Below the pieces are notes generated by a model. The model was not told where the DNA came from. It saw only the letters and a list, made by a program, of their open reading frames with translations, and ran no database searches. Shown piece by piece: positions 1-6,239 of a stretch of DNA of 9,192 nucleotides. Where the stretch lies: NCBI GenBank assembly GCA_013816325.1, contig JACDEP010000085.1, forward strand, positions 1 to 9,192, written 5' to 3'. Origin of the DNA: Methylotenera sp. (GTDB lineage Bacteria; Pseudomonadota; Gammaproteobacteria; Burkholderiales; Methylophilaceae). How positions within the stretch are numbered: position 1 is the stretch's first letter; every line of letters begins with the position of its first letter. Both the position numbers and the translations under genes were made by a program.

Positions 1-867
1 TAGCTGACCTTGTACAGATAAATACACGCCGGTTTCTTCATTAATTGCTGCGGAACTGATGGAGGGTGCGGCATTTTCGATGACTCTACCTATATCACTT
101 AAACGAACAGTCTGCCCATTTTTACGCATCAGGGTCGTAAGTGCGAGTTTCTCCGGGGTGGCAGATTGGCCTTCTGTATTAATAACGATGCGCTGATTCT
201 TGTTTTCGATAAAGCCATTGCCCCGTACGCCTGTGGCTTTTTTCACCGCTTCTTCGATTTGAATAAATGATATGCCATAACGGATCATTTTTTCTGGGTC
301 AACCTGTACTTGGAATTGACGGACTTTGCCGCCAAATACGTTAACGTCAGCAACGCCCGGGATTGCCAATAAATGCGGCACGATGGTCCAATCTACCATA
401 GTGCGTAATTCAGTGAGGCTACGGGTTTTAGAAGTCAGACCGACACCCAAAACGGTACTTGCAGAGGAGGTAAGAGAGGTAATGTTAGGCGTGATTCCTT
501 GTGGAATCTGGTTATTCAGGGTGGCTAGGCGTTCAGCGACGACTTGCCTGTTGCGGTAGATATCGGTCTTTTCATCAAAAATCACAGTGACGATCGATAA
601 GCCAGGGATAGACTGCGAACGCATGCTTTCTATCCCCACTGTGCCAGCAATGCTCGACTCGATCGGTTGAGTAACCAAAGTTTCTACCAACTCGGCTGAA
701 AGCCCCGGCGATTCAGTTTGAATGATAATCTGGGTAGGAGAGAACTCGGGGAATACATCTAAATTACTGTGGGTTAGGTTATATGAACCATATAGCACAA
801 CCAGACTGGCAAGCCCGATTATGATGCCGTTAAAGCGAATGGAAAAGCGAACTAGAGAAGACATCAT
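1..867 (-). CDS. RND efflux permease, CusA/CzcA-like, N-terminal part (partial)
   Basis: Inner-membrane, proton-driven pump subunit of a tripartite efflux system. The 289 codons seen are uninterrupted and run off the window's left edge; family members have about 1,000-1,050 residues, so roughly the first quarter is present. The N-terminus starts MMSSLVRFSIRF. A hydrophobic first membrane helix spans about residues 13-29, followed by LDVFPEF (36-42), the counterpart of the LDxxPD/E segment that opens the first periplasmic porter loop in RND pumps. Later stretches such as SIPGLS, DIYRNRQVVAERL and IPGVADVNVFGG fit the porter subdomains of heavy-metal efflux (HME) members. The start is the ATG at 867-865: TAG and TAA close the frame upstream within the hexamer repeat. 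A second ATG follows directly at 864-862. Neither has a good Shine-Dalgarno at normal distance. The TolC-like protein and adaptor lie upstream in the same direction. Family call is firm; metal substrate is inference, since the charged helix-4 residues that separate HME from hydrophobe pumps are outside the window. Confidence 0.9.
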   Translation of the reverse strand, partial: MMSSLVRFSIRFNGIIIGLASLVVLYGSYNLTHSNLDVFPEFSPTQIIIQTESPGLSAELVETLVTQPIESSIAGTVGIESMRSQSIPGLSIVTVIFDEKTDIYRNRQVVAERLATLNNQIPQGITPNITSLTSSASTVLGVGLTSKTRSLTELRTMVDWTIVPHLLAIPGVADVNVFGGKVRQFQVQVDPEKMIRYGISFIQIEEAVKKATGVRGNGFIENKNQRIVINTEGQSATPEKLALTTLMRKNGQTVRLSDIGRVIENAAPSISSAAINEETGVYLSVQGQL

Positions 868-890
868 AATATTCTTGGTCTCAGAATCAT
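864..890 (-). CDS. candidate 8-codon leader mini-ORF coupled to the permease
   Basis: On the minus strand an ATG at 890-888 opens a frame reading MILRPRIL and stops at TGA (866-864). The stop overlaps the first permease ATG (867-865) as ATGA, a common geometry for translational coupling. A TGGAG sequence, the last unit of the hexamer repeat (900-896), lies 5 nt before this ATG, whereas the permease ATG lacks a close ribosome-binding site. Translation of the mini-ORF could therefore deliver ribosomes to the permease. The frame can also be traced further upstream from a GTG at 1049, but that version overlaps the adaptor gene and contains low-complexity Ala-Gly sequence. This is an inference from geometry; an 8-codon frame can easily arise by chance. 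Confidence 0.25.
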   Translation of the reverse strand: MILRPRIL

Positions 891-894
891 CGTT

Positions 895-936
895 GCTCCA
901 GCTCCAGCTCCAGCTCCAGCTCTAGCTTTAGCTCCA
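895..936. repeat. hexanucleotide tandem repeat, 7 units
   Basis: Seven consecutive 6-bp units on the plus strand: gctcca four times, then gctcta, gcttta and gctcca. On the transcribed (minus) strand the units read TGGAGC, so five of the seven carry a GGAG Shine-Dalgarno-like core. The array sits in the 120-bp gap between the adaptor stop and the permease start. In the permease frame the variant units give TAG and TAA, which close the frame. Unit length is a multiple of three, so copy-number change would alter spacing but not frame. Confidence 0.9.
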
Positions 937-971
937 CATCGCTTTGCGATATGAGTGCGCACTGAAACTCC

Positions 972-993
972 GATTAAGTTTCTCAGCTTAATC
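972..993. repeat. inverted repeat over the adaptor stop codon
   Basis: GATTAAG (972-978) and CTTAATC (987-993) are perfect 7-bp arms around an 8-nt loop. The adaptor stop codon (990-988) lies inside one arm. The stem is AT-rich with no U tract, so it is not a convincing terminator. It may be a weak intercistronic hairpin before the permease leader, or chance. Confidence 0.4.
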
Positions 994-2061
994 ATCATTT
1001 TCATTAGTAATCTGGTATTTGAACTCTTCTGATAACAGCAATTGGGCACCGTTAGTGACTAACTGGTCACCTGGCTTTAGATTGCCTTTATAAAACCAGC
1101 CGTTTTCAGCTTCGATGTCAGTATTAACGGGTAGTCGGTAAAACAGGTCTAAACCCGTTTTTCGATAGATCCAAGGTTTACCGCCGTACCAGACAACAGC
1201 GCTAGTAGGGATGATGACACCAGATTTATTTGTTTGGTTAGCTGCTGGCTTGATACTGATTGCATTGACTTGCATGCCTGCACGTAGATCCGTAGTTTTA
1301 GCATGGTAAAAATAAGTTTTACCTTGGATGGTTGCATTACTGATAGGTGACCGTGAAATAAAGTCAGCTTTAATTACATGTGAAGGGGATGCGGTAGGCG
1401 ATATATTCAAGTTACTATTACTCGCCGGCTCAGGCGCATCAAATGGCAAAATAACCTGAATGAGTACTTCTTTGTATTCTAGAAGGTTTTGCAATAATGT
1501 ATTATTTTTACTATCGATAGCTAATCTTGTCAGTTCATCTCCCCAGCTTTGGCGCATGCTATCTGTAATATTCTTAGCAGTAGATTCTGCGGCTGACGCC
1601 TTTGTCTCCTCACCTTTCAAGTCCGCTAGCGCTGTTGCTACAGCCTTATCTGATACATTTTTGTCATCCAGGTTAAGTTCATGCAGGCGGCTATATTCTG
1701 ATCTGTTACGCGTCAGTGCGGCACGGGAAATATCTGCTTCTGCTTTCGCAGCCATATATTTGCCACGCAGTTCCAATAATCCGTCAATTGCCATGACGTT
1801 GCCATAGCTGCTTAAGCCAGTTTGGTAGCTAGTTGATTTAACTGGCGTAACAGTTATATCACTTTGGGTTTGTGTAGCAGGACTCACGGTGATGGTGGTC
1901 ATCCCGTTTTTGTTGTTGATGCGGTTCGGCGCTTCTATTTGATCATCGGAGTCTTTGGTAAAAGCTTCGTACTCATCTTTACCGTAAAAAACCAATACCC
2001 AAAATAATATGACGATCAGGCATGCCTGTAAGCCGATAACAATGGCTAATTTACGATTCAT
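988..2061 (-). CDS. RND efflux periplasmic adaptor (membrane fusion protein), atypical
   Basis: Periplasmic adaptor expected to link the inner-membrane RND pump to the outer-membrane channel. The 357 residues begin with a single hydrophobic anchor (about 5-26) and no lipobox. A short beta-type stretch (about 55-90) is followed by a long helical, Ala/Lys/Glu-rich region (about 94-180) that would be the alpha hairpin. The strand-rich C-terminal half includes YKEVLIQVILP (196-206), VIIPTSAVVWYGGKPWIYRK and GDQLVTNGAQLL (331-342), typical of the beta-barrel and membrane-proximal domains. I cannot find the usual lipoyl half-motifs on either side of the hairpin. The ATG is supported by GAAGG (2075-2071 on the minus strand) 9 nt upstream. 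It lies 50 bp after the TolC-like gene and 120 bp before the permease, consistent with one operon. Adaptor role is firm from the C-terminal half and context; the substrate is unknown. Confidence 0.85.
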   Translation of the reverse strand: MNRKLAIVIGLQACLIVILFWVLVFYGKDEYEAFTKDSDDQIEAPNRINNKNGMTTITVSPATQTQSDITVTPVKSTSYQTGLSSYGNVMAIDGLLELRGKYMAAKAEADISRAALTRNRSEYSRLHELNLDDKNVSDKAVATALADLKGEETKASAAESTAKNITDSMRQSWGDELTRLAIDSKNNTLLQNLLEYKEVLIQVILPFDAPEPASNSNLNISPTASPSHVIKADFISRSPISNATIQGKTYFYHAKTTDLRAGMQVNAISIKPAANQTNKSGVIIPTSAVVWYGGKPWIYRKTGLDLFYRLPVNTDIEAENGWFYKGNLKPGDQLVTNGAQLLLSEEFKYQITNENDD

Positions 2062-2111
2062 TACGCACCGCCTTCAATGACCTATTAATGAGTAGTTTGC
2101 TATTCTTATGA

Positions 2112-3539
2112 CTAATTCTTAGCGCTTGATTCTGCCATGCTGGGATTCTTATTCGATTGCATAAGGGATTCCTGCAACATGTTTTCTAATTCCGTCAGAG
2201 CCATTATTTGCTGTGCTTGGGCAAGCAATACGTTCTTTTCAGCTGCATTGCTTTCTAATTTAGAAAATGTAAGTTCTAGCCGATCTGCGTCACCAGCAGC
2301 AAAACGACGCTGAATACGCTGTGCATTTGCTTGCTGTAGGTCGCGGAGTTGCTGCTGATTCAGCATCGATTGCTGGGCTTGCATAAGCTCACTATTAGCG
2401 ACACTTACATCCGTTACCACCTTGGCTTGCAGCGCTTCGAATTGAGCAGCTTCTACCTCTCGGAGCTGCTTGGCTTCGGCGATAGCGGCCTTATTTTTGT
2501 TCAATATAGAAAGTAAGCCCGATATCCCTAACGACCAAATATTGTCGCCAAATTCATAGGCATAGCCCGGGCTTAAAATGATGTCAGGGTATTGCTTGGT
2601 AATTTCCAATTTTAATTTAGTTTCCGCCAAGGCATAGCGCTTCAGTGCAATACGGATATCTAGACGATTCAATAATGCGGCGGTTTGTGCGTCAGTAGAA
2701 GAAGGAATAGTAGGTAGGGCAGTGATTGAGTCTGTCAGATTCATGGCCCGAACTTTAGCGAGCGGCAGTCCGAGATTACTTGCTAACTTGGCCTGCAAGG
2801 TTAATTCGTCTCGCTGTGTTGCAGCTAACTGAAATTGCATGGTCTGGAACTGTAATTTAGCGATACTTAATTCACCGTTAGAGGCCGCGCCTAAGTCAAA
2901 GCGTTTTTGGTAAATATTGACAATCTCTTGACGAATGGCTTGCTCATCCGCCAAGAGGCCTATGAGCTTCCGGTTAAGTTGGTATTCATTAAAAGTCTGC
3001 GCGATTTGATTGCGCAATTGCCAAGCAGTTTGGGCAATTTCAAGTTTGGCGATTTCTGATAAATGCCTTGCGCTATCGATACGGATATCCCGCTTGTTTG
3101 CCGTTTCAAATGGGATATCAATGCTTAAGCCTAAGGCATAAGGACGAATATCATTATTGGCCTGGTTGCTGTGGGCTACACTACCATTGATACTAGGAAT
3201 GGGTCTTTCTAACGCAGTTAATTGTGCAATTTCAGCGGCACGCAACTGCGCACGCGCAACATCTAAGCTGGGGTTAAAGAATAAAGCGCAATAAACCAGT
3301 TCGTCCAGCCCCCACTGTTTGATGGGCAGTCGCTCGGCTATATAACCATTCTTGATAAGGTACTGCTGGAATTGTGGGCTACTAAGATCTTTGTTCTGTA
3401 AGCGGGCATTAATCGCTATTGGGTCTATAGGTTTGGCATGATATTGCTGAAAAGCGCAACCGCTAGTAAAAAGGGCCAAGCTGAATGCCAGGATCAAACC
3501 TGGCTTGATACTTGAGTAGAGTGATATGCGCTGGCTCAA
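2112..3539 (-). CDS. TolC-family outer-membrane efflux lipoprotein
   Basis: Outer-membrane channel of the tripartite pump, expected to trimerise into a beta-barrel plus long periplasmic alpha-barrel. The 475 residues are normal for CzcC/CusC-type members. The N-terminus has a positive n-region, a hydrophobic core (GLILAFSLALF) and a lipobox-like TSGC with Cys28 as probable lipidation site. The body is made of long Ala/Gln/Leu/Glu-rich helices in two similar halves, as in outer-membrane efflux proteins. FFNPSLDVARAQLRAAE and RRFAAGDADRLELTFSKLE are the family's conserved helix segments. The start is TTG (3539-3537): an in-frame TAA lies upstream, and no ATG precedes the signal sequence. No clear Shine-Dalgarno precedes it, suggesting weak or coupled initiation. 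It is 65 bp downstream of the small gene and 50 bp upstream of the adaptor. Family call is firm; the substrate is not determinable. Confidence 0.9.
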   Translation of the reverse strand: MSQRISLYSSIKPGLILAFSLALFTSGCAFQQYHAKPIDPIAINARLQNKDLSSPQFQQYLIKNGYIAERLPIKQWGLDELVYCALFFNPSLDVARAQLRAAEIAQLTALERPIPSINGSVAHSNQANNDIRPYALGLSIDIPFETANKRDIRIDSARHLSEIAKLEIAQTAWQLRNQIAQTFNEYQLNRKLIGLLADEQAIRQEIVNIYQKRFDLGAASNGELSIAKLQFQTMQFQLAATQRDELTLQAKLASNLGLPLAKVRAMNLTDSITALPTIPSSTDAQTAALLNRLDIRIALKRYALAETKLKLEITKQYPDIILSPGYAYEFGDNIWSLGISGLLSILNKNKAAIAEAKQLREVEAAQFEALQAKVVTDVSVANSELMQAQQSMLNQQQLRDLQQANAQRIQRRFAAGDADRLELTFSKLESNAAEKNVLLAQAQQIMALTELENMLQESLMQSNKNPSMAESSAKN

Positions 3540-3604
3540 GATAATTCGATTAAATGTTTTTTTAGAGTGATTTTATCTTGTCATTCAAAAATGTAAATTT
3601 TCGG

Positions 3605-3895
3605 TTATCCGACTATTTCAGCATTCACCGCACTAAGCGCATCTTGCAGGGTTTCTTCACTGAGGCTATTAATCGTTGTCGCTAATAAGTCAGCCGCCTC
3701 AACTGTACTGATAGGTAAGTCATGGCTATCCATTTCCGCAATCAGGCCGGCCGCAGCACCAGTGACTTTAAGCAAGTTTTGGCGCTCCCGCATGAGTAGT
3801 TCCATCTCGGTGCGCAGCATATTGATTTCATTTGGGTTGGTGCTAGTAGTCATATTGTTCAGCTTTATTAAGTTTGAAAATTCATTAAATGGCAT
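3605..3895 (-). CDS. small hypothetical protein at the head of the efflux operon
   Basis: I do not recognise this 96-residue protein. It is predicted to be soluble, with no signal peptide, membrane helix or cysteine. A helical, charged stretch (MLRTEMELLMRERQNLLK) could be a short coiled coil. A small-residue segment (VTGAAAGLIAEMD) and a second amphipathic region (VEAADLLATTINSL, then LQDALSAVNAEIV) follow. Two starts are possible: ATG at 3895-3893, or an internal ATG at 3853-3851 giving 82 residues (MTTSTNPNEIN). Neither has a convincing ribosome-binding site. The internal one looks plausible because its first residues are polar and the extension (MPFNEFSNLIKLNN) has no obvious structure. 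It is co-directional with the TolC-like gene, 65 bp upstream of it with no terminator visible between, so it may be the first gene of the operon. Amino-acid composition looks like a real protein; a regulatory or accessory role would be a guess. Confidence 0.6.
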   Translation of the reverse strand: MPFNEFSNLIKLNNMTTSTNPNEINMLRTEMELLMRERQNLLKVTGAAAGLIAEMDSHDLPISTVEAADLLATTINSLSEETLQDALSAVNAEIVG

Positions 3896-3914
3896 TTTCG
3901 CACAATCGGTATAT

Positions 3915-3947
3915 AGCTGCTAGGTGTCATTTGTATCACAAGCAGCT
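3915..3947. promoter_or_regulatory. interrupted inverted repeat upstream of the efflux operon
   Basis: AGCTGCT (3915-3921) and AGCAGCT (3941-3947) are perfect 7-bp arms. Inside them GTG (3924-3926) and CAC (3937-3939) can extend the pairing after a small asymmetric internal loop. The element starts 19 bp before the outer ATG of the small gene, so it would lie in the 5' leader or promoter of the minus-strand operon. It could be a leader hairpin or an operator for an unidentified regulator; no regulator gene is in the window. I found no convincing minus-strand sigma-70 promoter nearby. Confidence 0.4.
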
Positions 3948-4030
3948 TTGTTAATTAATTATCGAGGCCATGATATGTAAATATGATTCAGCAAACGAAA
4001 TGAATAAATATAGCTTTTTTCCTTTTTAGC

Positions 4031-4060
4031 TTTTCTCACGGGGAATAGTTGAGATACAAT
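4031..4060 (+). promoter_or_regulatory. candidate promoter of tRNA-Leu (and perhaps tig)
   Basis: TACAAT (4055-4060) matches the sigma-70 -10 consensus at five of six bases. An 18-bp spacer separates it from TTTTCT (4031-4036), a poor -35. Transcription would begin near 4067, about 40 nt before the mature tRNA. Since no better promoter is seen before tig, this one may also read through into tig-clpP. The weak -35 makes the call tentative. Confidence 0.35.
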
Positions 4061-4075
4061 AGCGGATTATCTGAG

Positions 4076-4097
4076 CGGCTCGTGTTTTTGCGAGCCG
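4076..4097 (+). repeat. hairpin in the tRNA-Leu 5' leader
   Basis: CGGCTCG (4076-4082) and CGAGCCG (4091-4097) form a perfect GC-rich 7-bp stem with an 8-nt, U-rich loop. It ends 9 nt before the first base of the tRNA. No T tract follows, so it is not a standard terminator. It would be part of the precursor removed by RNase P, or an attenuating element between promoter and tRNA. Confidence 0.65.
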
Positions 4098-4106
4098 TAA
4101 CTACCT

Positions 4107-4191
4107 GCGAGAGTGGCGGAATTGGTAGACGCACTGGATTTAGGTTCCAGCGCCGTAAGGCGTGAGAGTTCGAGTCTCTCCTTTCGCACCA
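4107..4191 (+). tRNA. tRNA-Leu (anticodon UAG)
   Basis: Complete 85-nt class II tRNA with encoded CCA (4189-4191). The acceptor stem GCGAGAG pairs with CTTTCGC including one G-U pair; the discriminator is A (4188). The anticodon stem CTGGA/TCCAG encloses the loop TTTAGGT, giving anticodon UAG, which reads CUA and, by wobble, other CUN leucine codons. The long variable arm (CGCC GTAA GGCG), typical of Leu tRNAs, and the T arm GAGAG TTCGAGT CTCTC are both intact. It lies 83 bp upstream of tig in the same direction, an arrangement familiar from betaproteobacteria. Confidence 0.97.
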
Positions 4192-4218
4192 ACTTATTTA
4201 TTGAAGCACGCTTATAGC

Positions 4219-4239
4219 CAAATGTTACCGTAACATTTG
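4219..4239. promoter_or_regulatory. 21-bp palindrome between tRNA-Leu and tig
   Basis: CAAATGTTAC and GTAACATTTG are perfect 10-bp arms around a single central C. As DNA it has the form of a dimeric-regulator operator. As RNA it would give a 9-bp AU-rich stem with a CCG loop, without a following U tract. It sits 27 nt after the tRNA CCA end and 35 nt before the tig start, so it could act on tRNA 3' processing or on tig expression. The outer half-sites resemble the AAATGTTA halves of proteobacterial Zur boxes, but the spacing between halves is about 2 bp shorter, so I do not assign it to Zur. Confidence 0.6.
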
Positions 4240-4274
4240 ACCTGTAGCTGCATTAGAACTTTAGGAATTACAGT

Positions 4275-5579
4275 ATGGCCGTAAATGTTGAAACCATCAG
4301 TAAACTTGAACGCCGTATGACGATTACGGTTCCGCTTCAACCTCTGGAAACACAAATTAAGCAGCGATTAAGCCAAATCTCTAGAACAGCGAAATTTGCT
4401 GGTTTCAGGCCTGGTAAAGCGCCAATCGGCTTGATAAACCAGCATTATGGTGATCAAGTGCGTGATGAAGTGTATTCAGGCGCGGTAGAAAAAAGCTTCG
4501 GTGAGGCCGTTGAAGAAAACAAATTGCGCGTCGCCGGCTATCCTAATATCGAGCATAAACCGTTTGTGGAAGCTGCTCAGCATTTGGAGTACACGGCAAC
4601 GTTTGAAGTATTCCCAGAAGTCAAAGTGGGCGATTTATCAAAATTAAAAATCGAGCGCCCAGTACTTGAAGTTAGCGATGCAGACGTAAAGAAAACATTA
4701 GACGTGCTAGTTAAGCAGCGCGTGAGCTATGAGCCGGTAAAGCGTGCTGCTAAAAAAGGTGACCGTATCAATGTCACACTTAAAGCCACTATCGATGGCC
4801 AAGAGGTTGAGTCTACTGGTGACGCTGGTATTGATCTAGTGCTTGGTGAGGGTGGCCGTATTGAGTCATTTGATGACCAGCTTGCTGGCGGTAAAGCTGG
4901 CACTTCTAAAAAGTTTGAAATTACCTATCCGGCTGATCATAACCCTGCGCAACTTGCTGAAAAAACAGTCAGTTACGATGTTGGTTATGCTAGTGTTTCT
5001 CAACCTGTATATCCAGAAATCGATACCGACTTTGCGAAAAGTTTAGGTATTGAAGACGGCGATGTTGAGAAAATGAAAGCGGAAATCACTGAAAGCTTGA
5101 AGCAAGAAGTGGCTAAACGCGTAAGTGCTAAAGTAAAAGAACAAGTATTCCAAGCCTTGGTTGATGGTGCAGATTTTGAAATTCCAGCCGTATTGTTAGG
5201 TACTGAAATCAACCGCATGATGGAAACAACTGCACAAAACCTAAAACAGCGAGGCGCTGAGATGAGCAATATCAAGCTTGAGCCTGCAATGTTTGAAGAC
5301 CAGGCAAAGCGCAGCACCAAATTGCGTTTATTATTAGGCGAGTTGATCAACACCAACAATTTACATGCTAATGCTGAGCAAATTCGTGCAATGGTGGATG
5401 TTTTTTCACAAAGCTTCGAGCGCCCGGCAGATGTGGTAACTTGGTACTACGCTGACCCTAAACGGCTAGATGAGCCATCAGCATTAGCTACTGAAGAAAA
5501 CGCAGTGGAGTGGGTGTTGTCCAAAGCTAAAGTGACCGACAAAAAAGTTAAATTTGATGATTTAATGGGAAATGCGTAA
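4275..5579 (+). CDS. tig: trigger factor, ribosome-associated chaperone and prolyl isomerase
   Basis: Binds the ribosome at the polypeptide exit and shields nascent chains; its FKBP-type domain catalyses prolyl cis-trans isomerisation. The 434 residues match the family's usual length (about 430-450). The ribosome-binding domain (about 1-110) carries GFRPGK at 43-48, at the position of the conserved ribosome-docking motif. The FKBP-like domain (about 155-245) includes GDRINVTLKATIDG and LVLGEGGRIESFDDQLAG. The helical C-terminal chaperone domain follows (about 250-430). The ATG is preceded by AGGA (4263-4266) at 8 nt. Its TAA is directly followed by the clpP ATG, so the two are probably co-transcribed and coupled. 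No strong promoter is visible in the 83 bp after the tRNA, so transcription may come from the tRNA promoter. Nothing in the protein looks unusual. Confidence 0.97.
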   Translation: MAVNVETISKLERRMTITVPLQPLETQIKQRLSQISRTAKFAGFRPGKAPIGLINQHYGDQVRDEVYSGAVEKSFGEAVEENKLRVAGYPNIEHKPFVEAAQHLEYTATFEVFPEVKVGDLSKLKIERPVLEVSDADVKKTLDVLVKQRVSYEPVKRAAKKGDRINVTLKATIDGQEVESTGDAGIDLVLGEGGRIESFDDQLAGGKAGTSKKFEITYPADHNPAQLAEKTVSYDVGYASVSQPVYPEIDTDFAKSLGIEDGDVEKMKAEITESLKQEVAKRVSAKVKEQVFQALVDGADFEIPAVLLGTEINRMMETTAQNLKQRGAEMSNIKLEPAMFEDQAKRSTKLRLLLGELINTNNLHANAEQIRAMVDVFSQSFERPADVVTWYYADPKRLDEPSALATEENAVEWVLSKAKVTDKKVKFDDLMGNA

Positions 5580-6236
5580 ATGAATAAAATGCAGCTGCAA
5601 GCACAACACAATTTAGGTCTTAATGACTTAAGCCCACAGGGTTTGGGTTATATCCCAATGGTGATTGAGCAGAGCGGCCGCGGCGAACGTTCATATGATA
5701 TTTACTCACGCTTGCTAAAAGAACGCGTGATATTTCTGGTTGGCCCTGTAAATGACATGTCTGCTAACCTGGTAGTCGCGCAACTTTTGTTCTTAGAAGC
5801 TGAAAATCCAGATAAAGACATTTTTTTATACATTAACTCTCCAGGTGGCTCAGTTACAGCTGGCATGTCAATTTACGACACCATGCAGTTCATCAAACCT
5901 GATGTGAGTACTTTATGTATTGGTCAGGCAGCGAGCATGGGGGCGTTTTTATTAGCATCTGGCGCTAAAGGTAAACGTTTCAGCCTGCCTAATTCGCGCG
6001 TTATGATTCACCAGCCTTCTGGTGGGTTTCAAGGTCAGTCATCCGATATTGAAATCCATGCAAAAGAGATTTTATACTTGCGTGGCAGATTAAATGACAT
6101 CCTAGCGCATCACACCGGTAAATCGGCTGAAGAGATCGATCGCGACACCGAACGCGACAACTTTATGAGCGCAGAGCAATCTGTCCAATACGGAATGATA
6201 GACAAGGTTATTGCCAGCCGTAGCGATGCGGCATAA
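5580..6236 (+). CDS. clpP: ATP-dependent Clp protease proteolytic subunit
   Basis: Serine protease forming a double heptameric ring that degrades proteins fed in by ClpX or ClpA. The 218-residue protein shows the complete catalytic triad: Ser119 in GQAASMGAF, His144 in MIHQPSGG and Asp193 in ERDNFMSA. Each is offset by 8 from the E. coli precursor numbering (111/136/185). The oxyanion-loop segment [15 protein letters not shown] (86-100) is intact. The N-terminus is probably a propeptide cleaved before the conserved [23 protein letters not shown] region. The ATG abuts the tig TAA with zero spacing and has GGGA (5567-5570) 9 nt upstream inside tig; the internal ATG at codon 4 is less well placed. 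It is followed by an inverted repeat and clpX. Confidence 0.98.
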   Translation: MNKMQLQAQHNLGLNDLSPQGLGYIPMVIEQSGRGERSYDIYSRLLKERVIFLVGPVNDMSANLVVAQLLFLEAENPDKDIFLYINSPGGSVTAGMSIYDTMQFIKPDVSTLCIGQAASMGAFLLASGAKGKRFSLPNSRVMIHQPSGGFQGQSSDIEIHAKEILYLRGRLNDILAHHTGKSAEEIDRDTERDNFMSAEQSVQYGMIDKVIASRSDAA

Positions 6237-6239
6237 GAT
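6211..6239 (+). promoter_or_regulatory. candidate clpX promoter overlapping the clpP end
   Basis: TTGCCA (6211-6216, five of six to the -35 consensus), a 17-bp spacer and TAAGAT (6234-6239, four of six to the -10) form a plausible sigma-70 promoter. The -10 overlaps the clpP stop codon. Transcription would start near 6246, within the adjacent inverted repeat. It would allow clpX expression independent of tig-clpP. This is pattern matching only. Confidence 0.35.

Larger units (their letters stand above)
3896..4106. other. divergent intergenic region between efflux operon and tRNA-Leu
   Basis: AT-rich 211-bp spacer between divergently transcribed units. It must contain start signals for both the efflux operon (minus) and tRNA-Leu/tig (plus). 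It holds the interrupted inverted repeat near the efflux side, an AT-rich palindromic run (ttaattaatta from 3951), T-rich tracts around 4010-4035 and the tRNA-side promoter candidate and hairpin. No coding region is evident. Confidence 0.6.

Noticed and set aside
938..950. Small hairpin ATCGC-TTT-GCGAT next to the hexamer repeat
   Set aside because: A 5-bp stem with a 3-nt loop is too short to distinguish from chance.
864..1049. A 61-codon minus-strand frame with an Ala-Gly repeat, from a GTG at 1049
   Set aside because: It overlaps the adaptor's 3' end by 62 bp in another frame and its low-complexity part just translates the hexamer repeat. Only its last 8 codons are kept, as a tentative mini-ORF.
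1460..1807. A 115-codon plus-strand frame inside the adaptor gene
   Set aside because: Antisense to the adaptor, rich in Ser/Leu/Ala with no family resemblance.
4107..4191. tRNA-Leu as an integration site for a mobile element carrying the efflux genes
   Set aside because: Elements usually insert at the tRNA 3' end, which here faces the core gene tig. No integrase, direct-repeat copy of the tRNA end or foreign gene is seen.
4219..4239. Zur box
   Set aside because: The half-sites are similar but the centre-to-centre spacing is shorter than the known consensus, and the adjacent genes are not zinc-homeostasis genes.
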